Position numbers and translations under genes: made by a program. The notes below the pieces were generated by a model, which saw only the letters and a list, made by a program, of their open reading frames with translations, was not told the origin of the DNA and ran no database searches. A DNA stretch of 22,628 bases from a virus, in IMG/VR virus record IMGVR_UViG_3300042898_002786, positions 1 through 22,628 of that record. One strand, 5' to 3'. Within the stretch, counting starts at the first letter, position 1, and each line of letters starts with the position of its first letter. Shown piece by piece: positions 1 to 9,450 of this stretch.

Positions 1-2245
1 CTCCATCTCCTGGATTTGAAGCATTGCCTAAATATGGTTTATCGTTATCTTGAGCTTTAAAACATGCTTGATAGTTTGATAATAAAAGGTTACCACTATT
101 TAATTGTTCTGAAATATCACCACTCAGAGTATCATATTCAGCATTAAAGAAATCTTTCTTTAAAGGTATTATTTTAGCCTCATTGTAACCTTCATCACCT
201 ATATAATCATAAAAATACACATCCCCGTTTTCATTGACAACTCTTTGTTGTTTACCATTTATTTTTCCAATTACTGTTAATAAAGATTTTGTTGTTTTAA
301 AAGTATTTATAAAACCATCTTTTAATTTTGTGTCAGTAATGTCATTAAGAATAGCTTCACCTTCTTTTTGTGCAAAATTTAATATTTCATCTTGTGTCAA
401 ATTGTTATTGGATAAACCTAAAAATGTCATAGCTCTAATCATAACCATATCAGCAAGGTCTTGCGGTAAAAGAAATTCAGCTCTTCTATATGGTGGTGTG
501 TCATTAAAAAGACTTGAATCCAAAGGATTAACTGAATACCAGTTTGTATTTTTCTCTCTAATCAACGCATCAATATTTTTTTCTTTTTGAGCACTTATAA
601 TAAAAGCATTGAATAAATCATCAATAAAACGTATTTCATCTACATTCATAGGATTTTCCAAAACACCCACCGAACCCAAATATTTTTCAGTTGATGGTTC
701 GTTATCTTTCTTATTGTCCAAGTATGTTGGCCATGGATAGTATTGGGCTAAGCTGTTGTAATCAACGCTTTCATTTGGTGTAAATTTATCTTTTAACTCG
801 TTATATCTATCAACACTTTTACCAGCAGCTAATGAAACATCATATAAACATGATAAATAAACTTCAACAGCTGTTGTAAATGTTCTAACTATATTTCTAA
901 CCGTTGGTTCAAAACCTAAATTACCAGAAACATTACTTCTTAACGTCTGAGCTACTCTTTCCTTAAAAGTTTCAATTATGTCATTTGTGTTGTTTATCTG
1001 ATTATCTAAAGCTTTATATTTTTCTATGTTGTCAATTATCGTTATTTTTTTTTCATTAAACTCATCATTAATAGGATAATTATTATTTCCTACAAAATTA
1101 ACTATTTTTTTATCGTATTCATTACCATCTTTTGAATTTTTTACCACATTAGCAAACGTTGTACCGACATATTCGGTCTTGAAGTGTAAACCAAAATCAT
1201 CAATCAATAACGGAGCAACGTCAGAGTTACCAATAAATGTATTATAATCATTTATAGCACTAGCAATATTTGTAATATACGTATTAATATAAGTTTTTAC
1301 ATCCTCTGCATAATCTACAATAAAAAAATCATATTTATTTACATCACCTTTTTTGATATCAATTGCTCTTCCTAATATATCAATGTTGTTTCTTATAGCG
1401 GTTAATTTATCCAAACTATTGGTATAATTTGTAAGGGCAATATAGTTTGTATCAGTACTTAATATTCTGTTAGACTCAACATTTATTTGTCCTAATTTGT
1501 CATAAAGTTCTAACAAAGTTAATAGTGTATTATCACCTCCTTGTGCTGGGTCTTTTAAATCTTTATATTTTTTTTTACCACAAATAGTTTCTGGAATTAC
1601 TTTTAAAACACCTAAAAGCATATCAGAAAGCATTGCGTATGTATAACCAATAAAACTAGCTGTTATTTCAAAGTTTCCACTTTGTGAATTAAACCTAGAA
1701 GTAAACTTTGTCATATGAAGACAGTATTCAACTGGTTGTCCGTAATACCCTTTTATTTTTAATGTATATAATGGGTAAGGTAATTTAAAGAATACTGAAT
1801 ATGGGTTATCTCCACTAGTAATATTATCATCATTTTGAAAAATAGAACTACCTCTCAAATCAACAAAATTAATTGTAACCATTGGGGCATATGATGAATT
1901 GAAATCAATGTCAATTGATGAAATTCCTAGATTTTCATTGCTTTGTGTTTTTCCATCAAAAACGGTAGTTAATTCAGTGAATTGAGAAGTTAAATATTTT
2001 TTACCACCCATTCCATTTACGTCAGACCCTTCAATAAAATTAACAGTTATTGGTCTTTCACTCTCACCAGAACCACCTTGTTTGTTTGTTATTAAAACAC
2101 TTCTTCCTTTTTTTCTTGTTTGTAATTCAACATAAATTGTCAAGTCTTCAAGTGGAACTGGAGTGCTGGTTATTTTATCATGAATTTGAAACGCATTTGG
2201 GTTAATTAAACTTGTTTTACCACAAGAGCATATTGGTTTAGCCAT
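1..2245 (-). CDS. Large baseplate/tail structural protein, C-terminus cut by window edge
   Basis: An open frame runs without a stop from an ATG at 2243-2245 off the left edge, giving 748 visible codons. It begins MAKPICSCGKTSLINPNAFQ, with a CxC near the N-terminus. I do not recognise a named family. Visible features are a beta-rich N-terminal part (about residues 20-200) containing an aromatic LPYPLYTLKIKGYYGQPVEY stretch followed by FEITASFIGYTYAMLSDM, and then a long mostly helical region rich in Asn, Asp and Lys. Its start overlaps the end of the gp53-like gene by 8 bp, so it is the third gene of the unit starting at the 1380-aa gene and is probably translationally coupled. Its position after tape-measure, hub-like and gp53-like genes suggests a baseplate component. 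A baseplate role is inferred from context only. Confidence 0.6.
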   Translation of the reverse strand, partial: MAKPICSCGKTSLINPNAFQIHDKITSTPVPLEDLTIYVELQTRKKGRSVLITNKQGGSGESERPITVNFIEGSDVNGMGGKKYLTSQFTELTTVFDGKTQSNENLGISSIDIDFNSSYAPMVTINFVDLRGSSIFQNDDNITSGDNPYSVFFKLPYPLYTLKIKGYYGQPVEYCLHMTKFTSRFNSQSGNFEITASFIGYTYAMLSDMLLGVLKVIPETICGKKKYKDLKDPAQGGDNTLLTLLELYDKLGQINVESNRILSTDTNYIALTNYTNSLDKLTAIRNNIDILGRAIDIKKGDVNKYDFFIVDYAEDVKTYINTYITNIASAINDYNTFIGNSDVAPLLIDDFGLHFKTEYVGTTFANVVKNSKDGNEYDKKIVNFVGNNNYPINDEFNEKKITIIDNIEKYKALDNQINNTNDIIETFKERVAQTLRSNVSGNLGFEPTVRNIVRTFTTAVEVYLSCLYDVSLAAGKSVDRYNELKDKFTPNESVDYNSLAQYYPWPTYLDNKKDNEPSTEKYLGSVGVLENPMNVDEIRFIDDLFNAFIISAQKEKNIDALIREKNTNWYSVNPLDSSLFNDTPPYRRAEFLLPQDLADMVMIRAMTFLGLSNNNLTQDEILNFAQKEGEAILNDITDTKLKDGFINTFKTTKSLLTVIGKINGKQQRVVNENGDVYFYDYIGDEGYNEAKIIPLKKDFFNAEYDTLSGDISEQLNSGNLLLSNYQACFKAQDNDKPYLGNASNPGDG

Positions 2246-2555
2246 ATAATATTTTATGATTATTTATTTCGTTTATATATCTTTGTACAGCATCGGTAAG
2301 TGGATATGGTACCCTAATTGAGGACATATCTGGTATATTAAATTCCAAACCACCAAATTCTGGGTTTGCTAACATGATTAACCATCCGCTGTAAGGGTTA
2401 TTATAATACGTATTACTTATTTTGTCAAGTCTAGATTGACCTTTTTTATACAAAGCATAGACATCTGATGACGCTGCTGGTATTGTAATTCCTGGTAATG
2501 GTTTAATTTCACCATTTTCTCTAAAATTTTTATATCTATCAAAATATACTGCCAT
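2238..2555 (-). CDS. gp53-like baseplate wedge protein
   Basis: This is a 105-aa protein. The core YKKGQSRLDKISNTYYNNPY followed by SGWLIMLANPEFGG matches the pattern of T4 gp53, in which an arginine/lysine-containing strand precedes a helix and a YGNPxLYWxLLMxND stretch. T4 gp53 has 196 residues; this one is shorter and ends in a short tail, IRVPYPLTDAVQRYINEI, that could be a LysM-like or clamp segment. In T4, gp53 is a wedge subunit that joins neighbouring wedges around the hub. The start ATG lies 21 bp after the stop of the 1380-aa gene with an A/T-only leader and no Shine-Dalgarno sequence. Its 3' end overlaps the next gene by 8 bp. The assignment rests on motif similarity recalled from the family, not on a search. 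Confidence 0.62.
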   Translation of the reverse strand: MAVYFDRYKNFRENGEIKPLPGITIPAASSDVYALYKKGQSRLDKISNTYYNNPYSGWLIMLANPEFGGLEFNIPDMSSIRVPYPLTDAVQRYINEINNHKILYG

Positions 2556-2576
2556 AGTTATTATTTTTATTAGTTG

Positions 2577-5500
2577 TTAGGTTACGATAAACATTTTTTT
2601 TAATAGTAATCCTCCATCATACTTAACTTTTAAAACATATGAACCGCTAGGTATTATTATTTTAGGGAGACTTGAGTCATTTTCAATGATAGAACCAAAA
2701 TAAAACCCAAATGGCGAGTCTAAACCACCAGATAATAACCATTCTAACCCTTTATAATTTGGACTGTTTAACACAACAGTTTCTTCAATTATTAATTGTC
2801 CTAAAACATTTTCAATACTTAATTTTAAACCTTTATTTAAAAATGTGTTTTTTACTTGCTCGGTACTATTAGATGTTAATCCATCAAAAGTTAAATTTAC
2901 TCTAATATCATGTTTTTCACCACCCCAATTACCAACACTAATGTTACCAATACCAGAAACAGCTGGTGTTGTTGAACCAGAGGCTGGTTCTGATGTTGGT
3001 TTATCTGAGTTAGCATCAATTCTATCAGCTTCTGCATTTTGGTTTATTTCTAGTTGTGGTGTTTTTGCTGGTTGGTTAGGTACTTTGATGTAGTTGCTTA
3101 TTGGTGACCCAGACACAATATCATAAGTACCTAAATCTTTTCCAGTTTTTTCATCTTTTCTAGGTGTTTCAGCTTTTTTAAGATAACTTGCTCTTGGGTC
3201 ATAAACATGCGTATTTGCATAATAGTTAAATGACAAAGCATTTTGAAGTATATTAATTGGTCCTTTAAGTGATGAACCACCCACAAATTTAAACGATAAG
3301 TTTACATTTGCAATCATAGGTTGAACTCCTATTCCTTCTGGGTTAAGGTCCCAAACCAATGGTTCATAATCAACATTTAAACTATCAATAACAATTTTTG
3401 TGTGATAAAAATCACCAATTCTTAAAATACAAACTGGTGCTCTACCAAAAGCTAAATTTTTTGTATTAGAAGTTTCAAGTGTTGGCCCTTGTCTTGTACA
3501 TTGTTGTAAAAATGTAAGTCTAGAGTTTAAACCTTCTGGTGTCATTGAGTGGAATGCTGGGTGGAAGTATTTAATTTTATCCCTAAACGCATCAAATACC
3601 AATGGGTCTGATTGTTTTATACGATTAAAATATCTAGACTCATCATAAAGTTGATTGGTGACTTCCGTATTAAATCTTTCAGTACTTGCATCTTTTTTTA
3701 CAACTGGTGCTTCAACAATTTCTTTTGGTAATAAGTTAGGGTCAATATCAAATGTAACTTCAGCTCTTCTATCTTCTTTGCATGTTTCTTGGTCTGGTTT
3801 ACCCGTAACAATACATCCAGTTTTTGTTAGTGCTTTATAAGTTAACTTTGCTGTTATTCTAGATTTGTTTGTTATTGTTAAATTTTGTTTTATGTATTCA
3901 GCCACAGATTGAGCTCTTTTTTTTGCTAACTCAGTATTGTAAGGTTCATAACCTTGTGGACTAGCAGTTGCTTGAATGTTTATAATACAAGCTTTACATG
4001 TGTTTTCAAGATAATTTGATAAATCACTAAAATACCCAGCATCTGTAATACCAGAGTATTCTTGTTGTCCGTCAATAACTTTTATTTTTTTTGCATTTTT
4101 ACCAAAATTGTATCCATCAAAATAAGGTGTTTTAGGATTGTTAATCATTGGTTTGCCATTGCTATCCTTTGGAGGTGTCACCATACCTTGAAGTTTACCG
4201 ATACCATTTCCAACCCCATTTGGTGATGTAACTGGTGTAGTTCCAACTATTGGTGGGGTAACATTATAGTTATTATTCAAACCATTTTCATAACCTAAAC
4301 CAATTACTGTGTTTATGTCAAAGATATCATTTGGGAAGTATACATTAAAAGGTACTGGTGTTTTAGGGTTTTCAACATTTTTTTTAGGTATTGTTTCATT
4401 TGATAATTGGGCACCAACACTTTTTTGAGAAATGGTTAATCTTTTTCCAACTTTACTATCTGGGTCAACACAACCAGCAAAAAATGATGCAACATAATTA
4501 TCATCAGCTTGTATTGCACTATCACCAAAAGCATTTACATAGCTAGAATGGTCAACAATTATTTTAAAAGAAAGATTACCACTTCTTTCAGTGTTATTAT
4601 ACGTATAAACAGGTTCACCTCTACCTATAAAATTTGTTGATTCCCAATTAACTGAAGTGCTTTCACTAAATTGAATATCATAAGGTGGAAACCACATTAT
4701 TCTACCTTTGGTTCCTGTTGTTAAATCTCCTGGACCTTGTTCAACTGGTAATAAATTTTGTGTGTTTTCATTCCAAGCCAAATTTTCAATTGAAAACATG
4801 TAGTTTTTTGGGTTGGCTTCAATAACAGCATTATACACTTCATATTCGTCAACATAAGGGGCTATTTTAACAAAACCAGCCGATTCAAGTGTTGAATTTT
4901 CATATTGAAATCTGTAAGGTATTTTCTCATTACTAGAAAATTCTGTTAAACCAGAATTTCTTATAAGGTTTGAAACTTTATCATATCTATCTATTGTCGT
5001 CCAACTTCTACAATAAGTATTTTCTGCGGTATCAAATTTTGCAGAAACTTGATAATTACCAGCATAAACATCTTTAGTTAAAACACCACTACCTTTTGAG
5101 AAACCTCCACCACTAGCTGTTTCTATCTGACTTGAAAATTTATTCATGTCGCCTTTTCTTGTGACAATATTTAACATACCCTTGCTATTAAATAACTTCT
5201 GTGTTTTAACCAATAGTGATTTTTTATCACCATCCAGCGGTTCATAGTTATCATCAATATCACCATTCACAGTTTTACCATCTCTGCTACCCCATGAAAA
5301 CCCAACATCGTTAACTTTTCTATAATCATAACTTGAAATATATCTATGACCAATAAAAGTTTTGTCGCTAGGAGCTTCAAAACCATATTCTTTAATCAAA
5401 TTAGAACGGTCATAGCTTATTGTTGGAATCAAATTACTTGCACCAGTTAAACTTACCATAAGGTTCAATACAGTCCCTTTGGTTTTATCATCGTAAAAAG

Positions 5501-6719
5501 CATAAATATTTGGTGGAGTCAAATCTGGTTTTTCTTCTCCTTTTGCGTAACCTGGAGCATAACCACTTCTAAAAGGAGTAGGGTTTGGGTTATCATAATC
5601 ACCAGTACCATTGATATTGGCAAACATATTAGTAGTCAAAGATTGTCTTTGACCCTTTCCAGTATTCTCCAACATAAAGTTGGCTCTTTGAATATTACCA
5701 GCTGGGTTTTCAGATGAAAATATAGAACCAGCTGGTGTTAAATAACTTTTTGGAATAGTAAACCCTAATACCTTTTCAGTATAATCAGCTATTTTACCGC
5801 CATTACTTGAAGGTACAGTAATCTGATAATTTGGTCTAAGTCCAGGAAGTGGACCACCCTTAACTAGTGCCAATATGTTATTTTGAACGTTTAAAGAACC
5901 TAAAATATCTTGTTGAAGATTGAAAGCTGCATTATTGGCCAAAGCCAAAGCTAATTGTTGACCACCAATCATACCTAATTTGGTATCGTTTATAGCACCA
6001 GTTGCACCTAAAACTCTACCAGCCAAAGAACTTCTTATATCAAAATTGGTTACAACCCCACCTTTTGCCAATCCCAATCCTTGACCATTTAAAACGCTTC
6101 CTATGATATTTGCAGCTTGAATACCTTTACTACCACCTAAATTTAAACTTCCATATTGGTCCAAATAACCTGTTAATTGCTGTGTGAAACCAGCTGGTTG
6201 AAGAGTAATCCAATCAGCAGCATCAACTTGTTTTGTAGTATCCAAATAAAGATTATAAAGGGTTGCTTTTTTTCTAAATTCAGCATATGCTGTTTTACCT
6301 AATAATCCATATTCAGCAACTTGTTGAGTTGAACCAATTGGATAAGATTGAATACCCGAAGGGAAATCTACATTGCCAAAAACACCTTGTGTTTGAGTGA
6401 TATTGACAATACTAAGCAATGAAGGTGATGTTGGGTCATCATTTTTAAATTGGTTGGAAGCTATAGCTGAATTGTATCTAACAAGTCCTTCTGTTTCTAA
6501 TGGAAGACCAAACGGAATTACATTAGAATTACCATTGATGCTTGTATCTAATACAGGTTCACCAATGCGAGGACTACCATTAATTGCAGTTGAAATAAAA
6601 GGATATGTTGGTAGTAAGTTTTTATTTAACAAGAAATCCCTTATTCCATACGATACCGCAATATCTGTAATATTGTTTTTGGTTGAAGGTGTAGGTGGTG
6701 CTGTATTATAAAATGACAT
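2577..6719 (-). CDS. Large baseplate protein with OmpA-like insert and T9SS-like C-terminus
   Basis: This 1380-aa protein starts the last transcription unit. Residues about 1-450 are Gly/Asn-rich and unassigned. At about 670-725 lies a beta-rich segment (PPYDIQFSESTSVNWESTNF then GRGEPVYTY and a strand ending KIIVD) of the type found in tube-initiator/LysM-associated baseplate proteins of contractile systems. Residues about 880-995 look like an OmpA-family peptidoglycan-binding domain: IQATASPQGYEPYN, LAKKRAQSVAEYI and, near the end, RRAEVTFDID. A second baseplate-like beta segment follows at about 1085-1150 (RAPVCILRIGDFYHTKIVID, then YEPLVWDLNPEG). The last ~115 residues are beta-rich and end SGSYVLKVKYDG then KKMFIVT, reminiscent of a type IX secretion C-terminal domain. 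I infer a baseplate role from context and the repeated beta segments. Which T4 protein it replaces (gp54, gp48 or hub) I cannot say. Confidence 0.6.
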   Translation of the reverse strand: MSFYNTAPPTPSTKNNITDIAVSYGIRDFLLNKNLLPTYPFISTAINGSPRIGEPVLDTSINGNSNVIPFGLPLETEGLVRYNSAIASNQFKNDDPTSPSLLSIVNITQTQGVFGNVDFPSGIQSYPIGSTQQVAEYGLLGKTAYAEFRKKATLYNLYLDTTKQVDAADWITLQPAGFTQQLTGYLDQYGSLNLGGSKGIQAANIIGSVLNGQGLGLAKGGVVTNFDIRSSLAGRVLGATGAINDTKLGMIGGQQLALALANNAAFNLQQDILGSLNVQNNILALVKGGPLPGLRPNYQITVPSSNGGKIADYTEKVLGFTIPKSYLTPAGSIFSSENPAGNIQRANFMLENTGKGQRQSLTTNMFANINGTGDYDNPNPTPFRSGYAPGYAKGEEKPDLTPPNIYAFYDDKTKGTVLNLMVSLTGASNLIPTISYDRSNLIKEYGFEAPSDKTFIGHRYISSYDYRKVNDVGFSWGSRDGKTVNGDIDDNYEPLDGDKKSLLVKTQKLFNSKGMLNIVTRKGDMNKFSSQIETASGGGFSKGSGVLTKDVYAGNYQVSAKFDTAENTYCRSWTTIDRYDKVSNLIRNSGLTEFSSNEKIPYRFQYENSTLESAGFVKIAPYVDEYEVYNAVIEANPKNYMFSIENLAWNENTQNLLPVEQGPGDLTTGTKGRIMWFPPYDIQFSESTSVNWESTNFIGRGEPVYTYNNTERSGNLSFKIIVDHSSYVNAFGDSAIQADDNYVASFFAGCVDPDSKVGKRLTISQKSVGAQLSNETIPKKNVENPKTPVPFNVYFPNDIFDINTVIGLGYENGLNNNYNVTPPIVGTTPVTSPNGVGNGIGKLQGMVTPPKDSNGKPMINNPKTPYFDGYNFGKNAKKIKVIDGQQEYSGITDAGYFSDLSNYLENTCKACIINIQATASPQGYEPYNTELAKKRAQSVAEYIKQNLTITNKSRITAKLTYKALTKTGCIVTGKPDQETCKEDRRAEVTFDIDPNLLPKEIVEAPVVKKDASTERFNTEVTNQLYDESRYFNRIKQSDPLVFDAFRDKIKYFHPAFHSMTPEGLNSRLTFLQQCTRQGPTLETSNTKNLAFGRAPVCILRIGDFYHTKIVIDSLNVDYEPLVWDLNPEGIGVQPMIANVNLSFKFVGGSSLKGPINILQNALSFNYYANTHVYDPRASYLKKAETPRKDEKTGKDLGTYDIVSGSPISNYIKVPNQPAKTPQLEINQNAEADRIDANSDKPTSEPASGSTTPAVSGIGNISVGNWGGEKHDIRVNLTFDGLTSNSTEQVKNTFLNKGLKLSIENVLGQLIIEETVVLNSPNYKGLEWLLSGGLDSPFGFYFGSIIENDSSLPKIIIPSGSYVLKVKYDGGLLLKKMFIVT

Positions 6720-6734
6720 AGTAGTTACTTTTCT

Positions 6735-6743
6735 ATATAAATA
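6735..6743 (-). promoter_or_regulatory. Late-promoter-like motif before the 1380-aa gene
   Basis: The coding strand reads GTATTTATA here, one mismatch from the recurring ATATTTATA. It lies 15 bp upstream of the ATG of the 1380-aa gene and about 60 bp downstream of a candidate terminator, the same order seen at other unit heads in the window. Confidence 0.5.
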
Positions 6744-6798
6744 CTATTGTAGTGTAAAATTTCCTAAAATAAATGATATATTGATTTATCTTGAAATT

Positions 6799-6817
6799 AA
6801 AAATGCACATTCTGTGC
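6799..6817 (-). terminator. Candidate terminator after the tape-measure gene
   Basis: On the minus strand, GCACA, a GAA loop and TGTGC form a 5-bp hairpin followed by ATTTTTAATTT. It lies about 140 bp past the tape-measure stop codon, before the promoter-like motif of the next unit. The stem is short, so this is moderate evidence only. Confidence 0.45.
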
Positions 6818-6850
6818 CCCTTTACATAAAATCACAATAATTATAAACTA

Positions 6851-6893
6851 TTTAATAATTTATTTAATAATTTATTTAATAATTTATTTAATA
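6851..6893. repeat. 12-bp AT-only tandem repeat
   Basis: The unit TTTAATAATTTA is repeated exactly three times, followed by 7 further matching bases (about 3.6 copies). It fills the middle of the 235-bp gap between the tape-measure stop and the 1380-aa gene. No gene is visible in this gap; it holds the repeat, the candidate terminator and the promoter-like motif. Confidence 0.9.
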
Positions 6894-6954
6894 TTACTAT
6901 TGTAATGCAAATTTACTACTTTTTTTCCATATTGTCAAGTTTTTTTAAAAATAA

Positions 6955-9438
6955 TTAACCTTTTTGTACTTGTCTTTTTGAAACATCAATTTGAACCAAC
7001 ATTTTTTTGGTTATTTCTGAGATAAATTCTGGATTTTTAAGCAAATCAACACTCATGTTTGGATTTCCTGGTGATTCAATCATTAATTTTCCATTTATTG
7101 ATAATTCACCAAATTCAACTCTTGATATTGTATTTGAATTATTAGATTTTGAACCATTGTAATCTTTTGATTTCATCATAGCATCAGCCAAAGATTGATT
7201 TCCATTTTCATTGGTACCAGCAATCATAGCTCCATCATTCAATTTTAAAAATTTATCTCTAGGGTTAAACATAACTCCATCATCAATACCATATGTGTCT
7301 AAATCAGTTAATTCACCACCACCCCATGCACCTAAACCACCACCAATTAAAGCACCCAAAGGAACAGTAATGGGTGCCAATGGCCCACCAAAAGCACCAA
7401 GTGCTGCTCCAGCAGCAGCACCAGCCCAAGCACCACCACCAGCTCCAAGACCTTTTAATCCAGCTCTACCTAATGATGAACCAACTGATTTACCTTTATC
7501 TCTTTGTTCACCATATTCATTATAAGCAGATAAACCTCCAGCTAATATACCACCACCTATTGCAGCACCCGAACCAGCCGCTCCTTTGAAATTAGCACCA
7601 AATTTACCCATAGTAGATAACCCCATCCTACTCATTGCGGCCATATTTCTAGTTCCTAAACCACCACCACCACCACCACCACCTATAGAAGCTGTTTTAT
7701 TAAATCCAATACCCAATGCAACACCATTTAAAATCCATTTAGCTGCCTCAAATACGCCAAACAAAGCAAGACTCCATTTTGGGTTTTCAAAAATAAATTT
7801 ACCAATACTACCAATAATTTTACCTATTGATTCACCAAGTCCTTTTATTGTTTCTAAAAATTTTGGGTCAGCTATTGCTTCTGAAAATTTCTTAATAATT
7901 GGTCTTAAAGTTGTGTCAAGACCTTCCAGTACTGGAAGCAGTAGTGTTTTAACTTGATTTATTAAATTGGTTAATTTTTCATCAAAAGTTTGAGCAGCGT
8001 CAGCACGTTCTTTTAGTGTTTTCTTTTCAGCAATCATTGTATCCAACGCAGTTTTATCCATATTGGTCAATTGACTTACAAGTTTTTTATTACCGTTGAT
8101 GGTGATAGTTGCGTTTCCGTTATCATCAATATCTGCTGTTGTTTCAATAAATTTTTTGGTGTCTTCATCAAATCCATAACTAATTTGTTTTCTAACACCA
8201 ACAAATTGAGCAGCTTTTTTAGCTGAAGCAGCTAAATCTTCATAACTCATACCAGTTTGTTCAGCTACCTTTCTAAGGGTATGCATTTCCAACGCTGAAA
8301 TTTCAAATTGTTTATTTGTTTTACTCCAATGAGACGAAGCAGCTGTAGCATTCACAACTTCTTTTGTTAAACCTTCCATGTCATTACGTGCCATATACAT
8401 CAAATGAAATGGGTCGGCCAATTTAGACCATTCTCCACCCAATACTTGTAATTGAGCAGACATATCAACAGCTCCTTCAATATCAAATAGCTTGTCAGCC
8501 ATTGGTGCAACCATGTTCATATCAAGTCCCATTTTGGTCATTGATTCAGCCATTTTCTTCAATCCATTAACACCACCCTTGAAATTGTATTTATTCAACA
8601 TTTTCATGTTTTGTTGAATATTTCTCACAACCTTGGAAGCGTTTAACCCCATTTTGCTAGCGTCATTCATGGTTTGTTCCATAAAATTAGCCGTACCCTC
8701 AGCAGAAATTCCTATTCTATCAAAATCTCCAGCCAATTGAGCAGCACCTTCAGAACCCAACCCAGTAGCTTTGGCCATAGCTCCCATGGATATCAGTCCT
8801 TCTTGACTAAGCATAACTGTCCTACCTAACTCATCACTAAATTTTGCTTGAAGTTCAGCCAGCTCACCAATATCAAGACCAAATTGTTGGGTAGTTTGAC
8901 TAGCATAAAATAAATTATCTCTAAAACTCTTGGTTTGTGTATCCAACAATCCCATACTTAGAGCTGACATTCTTATTTTCTTATCCATCTCAAATAAACC
9001 AGCCCAACCCTTAAGAATACCGTATCCTTTTGATACCGTTGACGTAATAGCACCAACATCTTTTTTTACTTGAGAAAACGCAGCAAAAGACTTTGTTAAT
9101 TTACCAGCTTCTTTGGCTATTTTAGTCATTTGAGCCGCACTTTCTTTTAAATCAGAAAGTTGGCCTCTTAAAATTTTAGATTTTTGTTCTTCTATATCTA
9201 AAATTGCTTGAGCGTCTATCAAAGCTTTTCCTTGAAGCCCAATCGTTGCTGCTCTAGCTTTTCTTTCTTTTCCTAGTTGTTCAATTAAAGCAGCTTGACT
9301 ATCTGCAATATCTTTATTAAGATTTTTTATATCTTTTAAAAGTTTGAGATACTCAGCAGATGATTCGTTAATTCTCTGTCTAATCTCAGCTTCTTCTTTC
9401 ATAGAAGCTACTAGTTTTTTTAATTCATCTGGACCCAT
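6955..9438 (-). CDS. Tail tape-measure protein
   Basis: This 827-aa protein begins with a long charged coiled coil (residues about 1-130, MGPDELKKLVASMKEEAEIR onward). A mainly helical body rich in Ala, Met and Lys follows (about 150-520). A Gly/Ala-rich hydrophobic region (about 585-705) holds an eight-Gly run, GGGILAGGLSAY and AGAAAGAALGAFGGPLAPIT. The final ~120 residues are polar. Coiled coil plus central helical body plus glycine-zipper-like hydrophobic segments is the usual tape-measure composition. In contractile phages this protein fills the tube lumen, sets tail length and helps penetrate the membrane. The gene starts 12 bp after the stop of the 455-aa gene and has no promoter-like motif of its own, so the two are co-transcribed. 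It is short for a tape measure, implying a modest tail length. Confidence 0.85.
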   Translation of the reverse strand: MGPDELKKLVASMKEEAEIRQRINESSAEYLKLLKDIKNLNKDIADSQAALIEQLGKERKARAATIGLQGKALIDAQAILDIEEQKSKILRGQLSDLKESAAQMTKIAKEAGKLTKSFAAFSQVKKDVGAITSTVSKGYGILKGWAGLFEMDKKIRMSALSMGLLDTQTKSFRDNLFYASQTTQQFGLDIGELAELQAKFSDELGRTVMLSQEGLISMGAMAKATGLGSEGAAQLAGDFDRIGISAEGTANFMEQTMNDASKMGLNASKVVRNIQQNMKMLNKYNFKGGVNGLKKMAESMTKMGLDMNMVAPMADKLFDIEGAVDMSAQLQVLGGEWSKLADPFHLMYMARNDMEGLTKEVVNATAASSHWSKTNKQFEISALEMHTLRKVAEQTGMSYEDLAASAKKAAQFVGVRKQISYGFDEDTKKFIETTADIDDNGNATITINGNKKLVSQLTNMDKTALDTMIAEKKTLKERADAAQTFDEKLTNLINQVKTLLLPVLEGLDTTLRPIIKKFSEAIADPKFLETIKGLGESIGKIIGSIGKFIFENPKWSLALFGVFEAAKWILNGVALGIGFNKTASIGGGGGGGGLGTRNMAAMSRMGLSTMGKFGANFKGAAGSGAAIGGGILAGGLSAYNEYGEQRDKGKSVGSSLGRAGLKGLGAGGGAWAGAAAGAALGAFGGPLAPITVPLGALIGGGLGAWGGGELTDLDTYGIDDGVMFNPRDKFLKLNDGAMIAGTNENGNQSLADAMMKSKDYNGSKSNNSNTISRVEFGELSINGKLMIESPGNPNMSVDLLKNPEFISEITKKMLVQIDVSKRQVQKG

Positions 9439-9450
9439 TATTTTATTGCT

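Noticed and set aside
234-590. Plus-strand open frame of 118 codons
   Set aside because: It lies wholly antisense to the long minus-strand frame entering from 2245; composition is that of a shadow frame.
6851-6893. CRISPR-like or origin-type repeat array
   Set aside because: Units are contiguous with no spacers, so it is not CRISPR; no initiator-type boxes are visible beside it.
7211-7957. Plus-strand proline-rich open frames opposite the tape measure
   Set aside because: They are the antisense image of Gly/Ala-rich coding sequence (GGN read as CCN), not genes.
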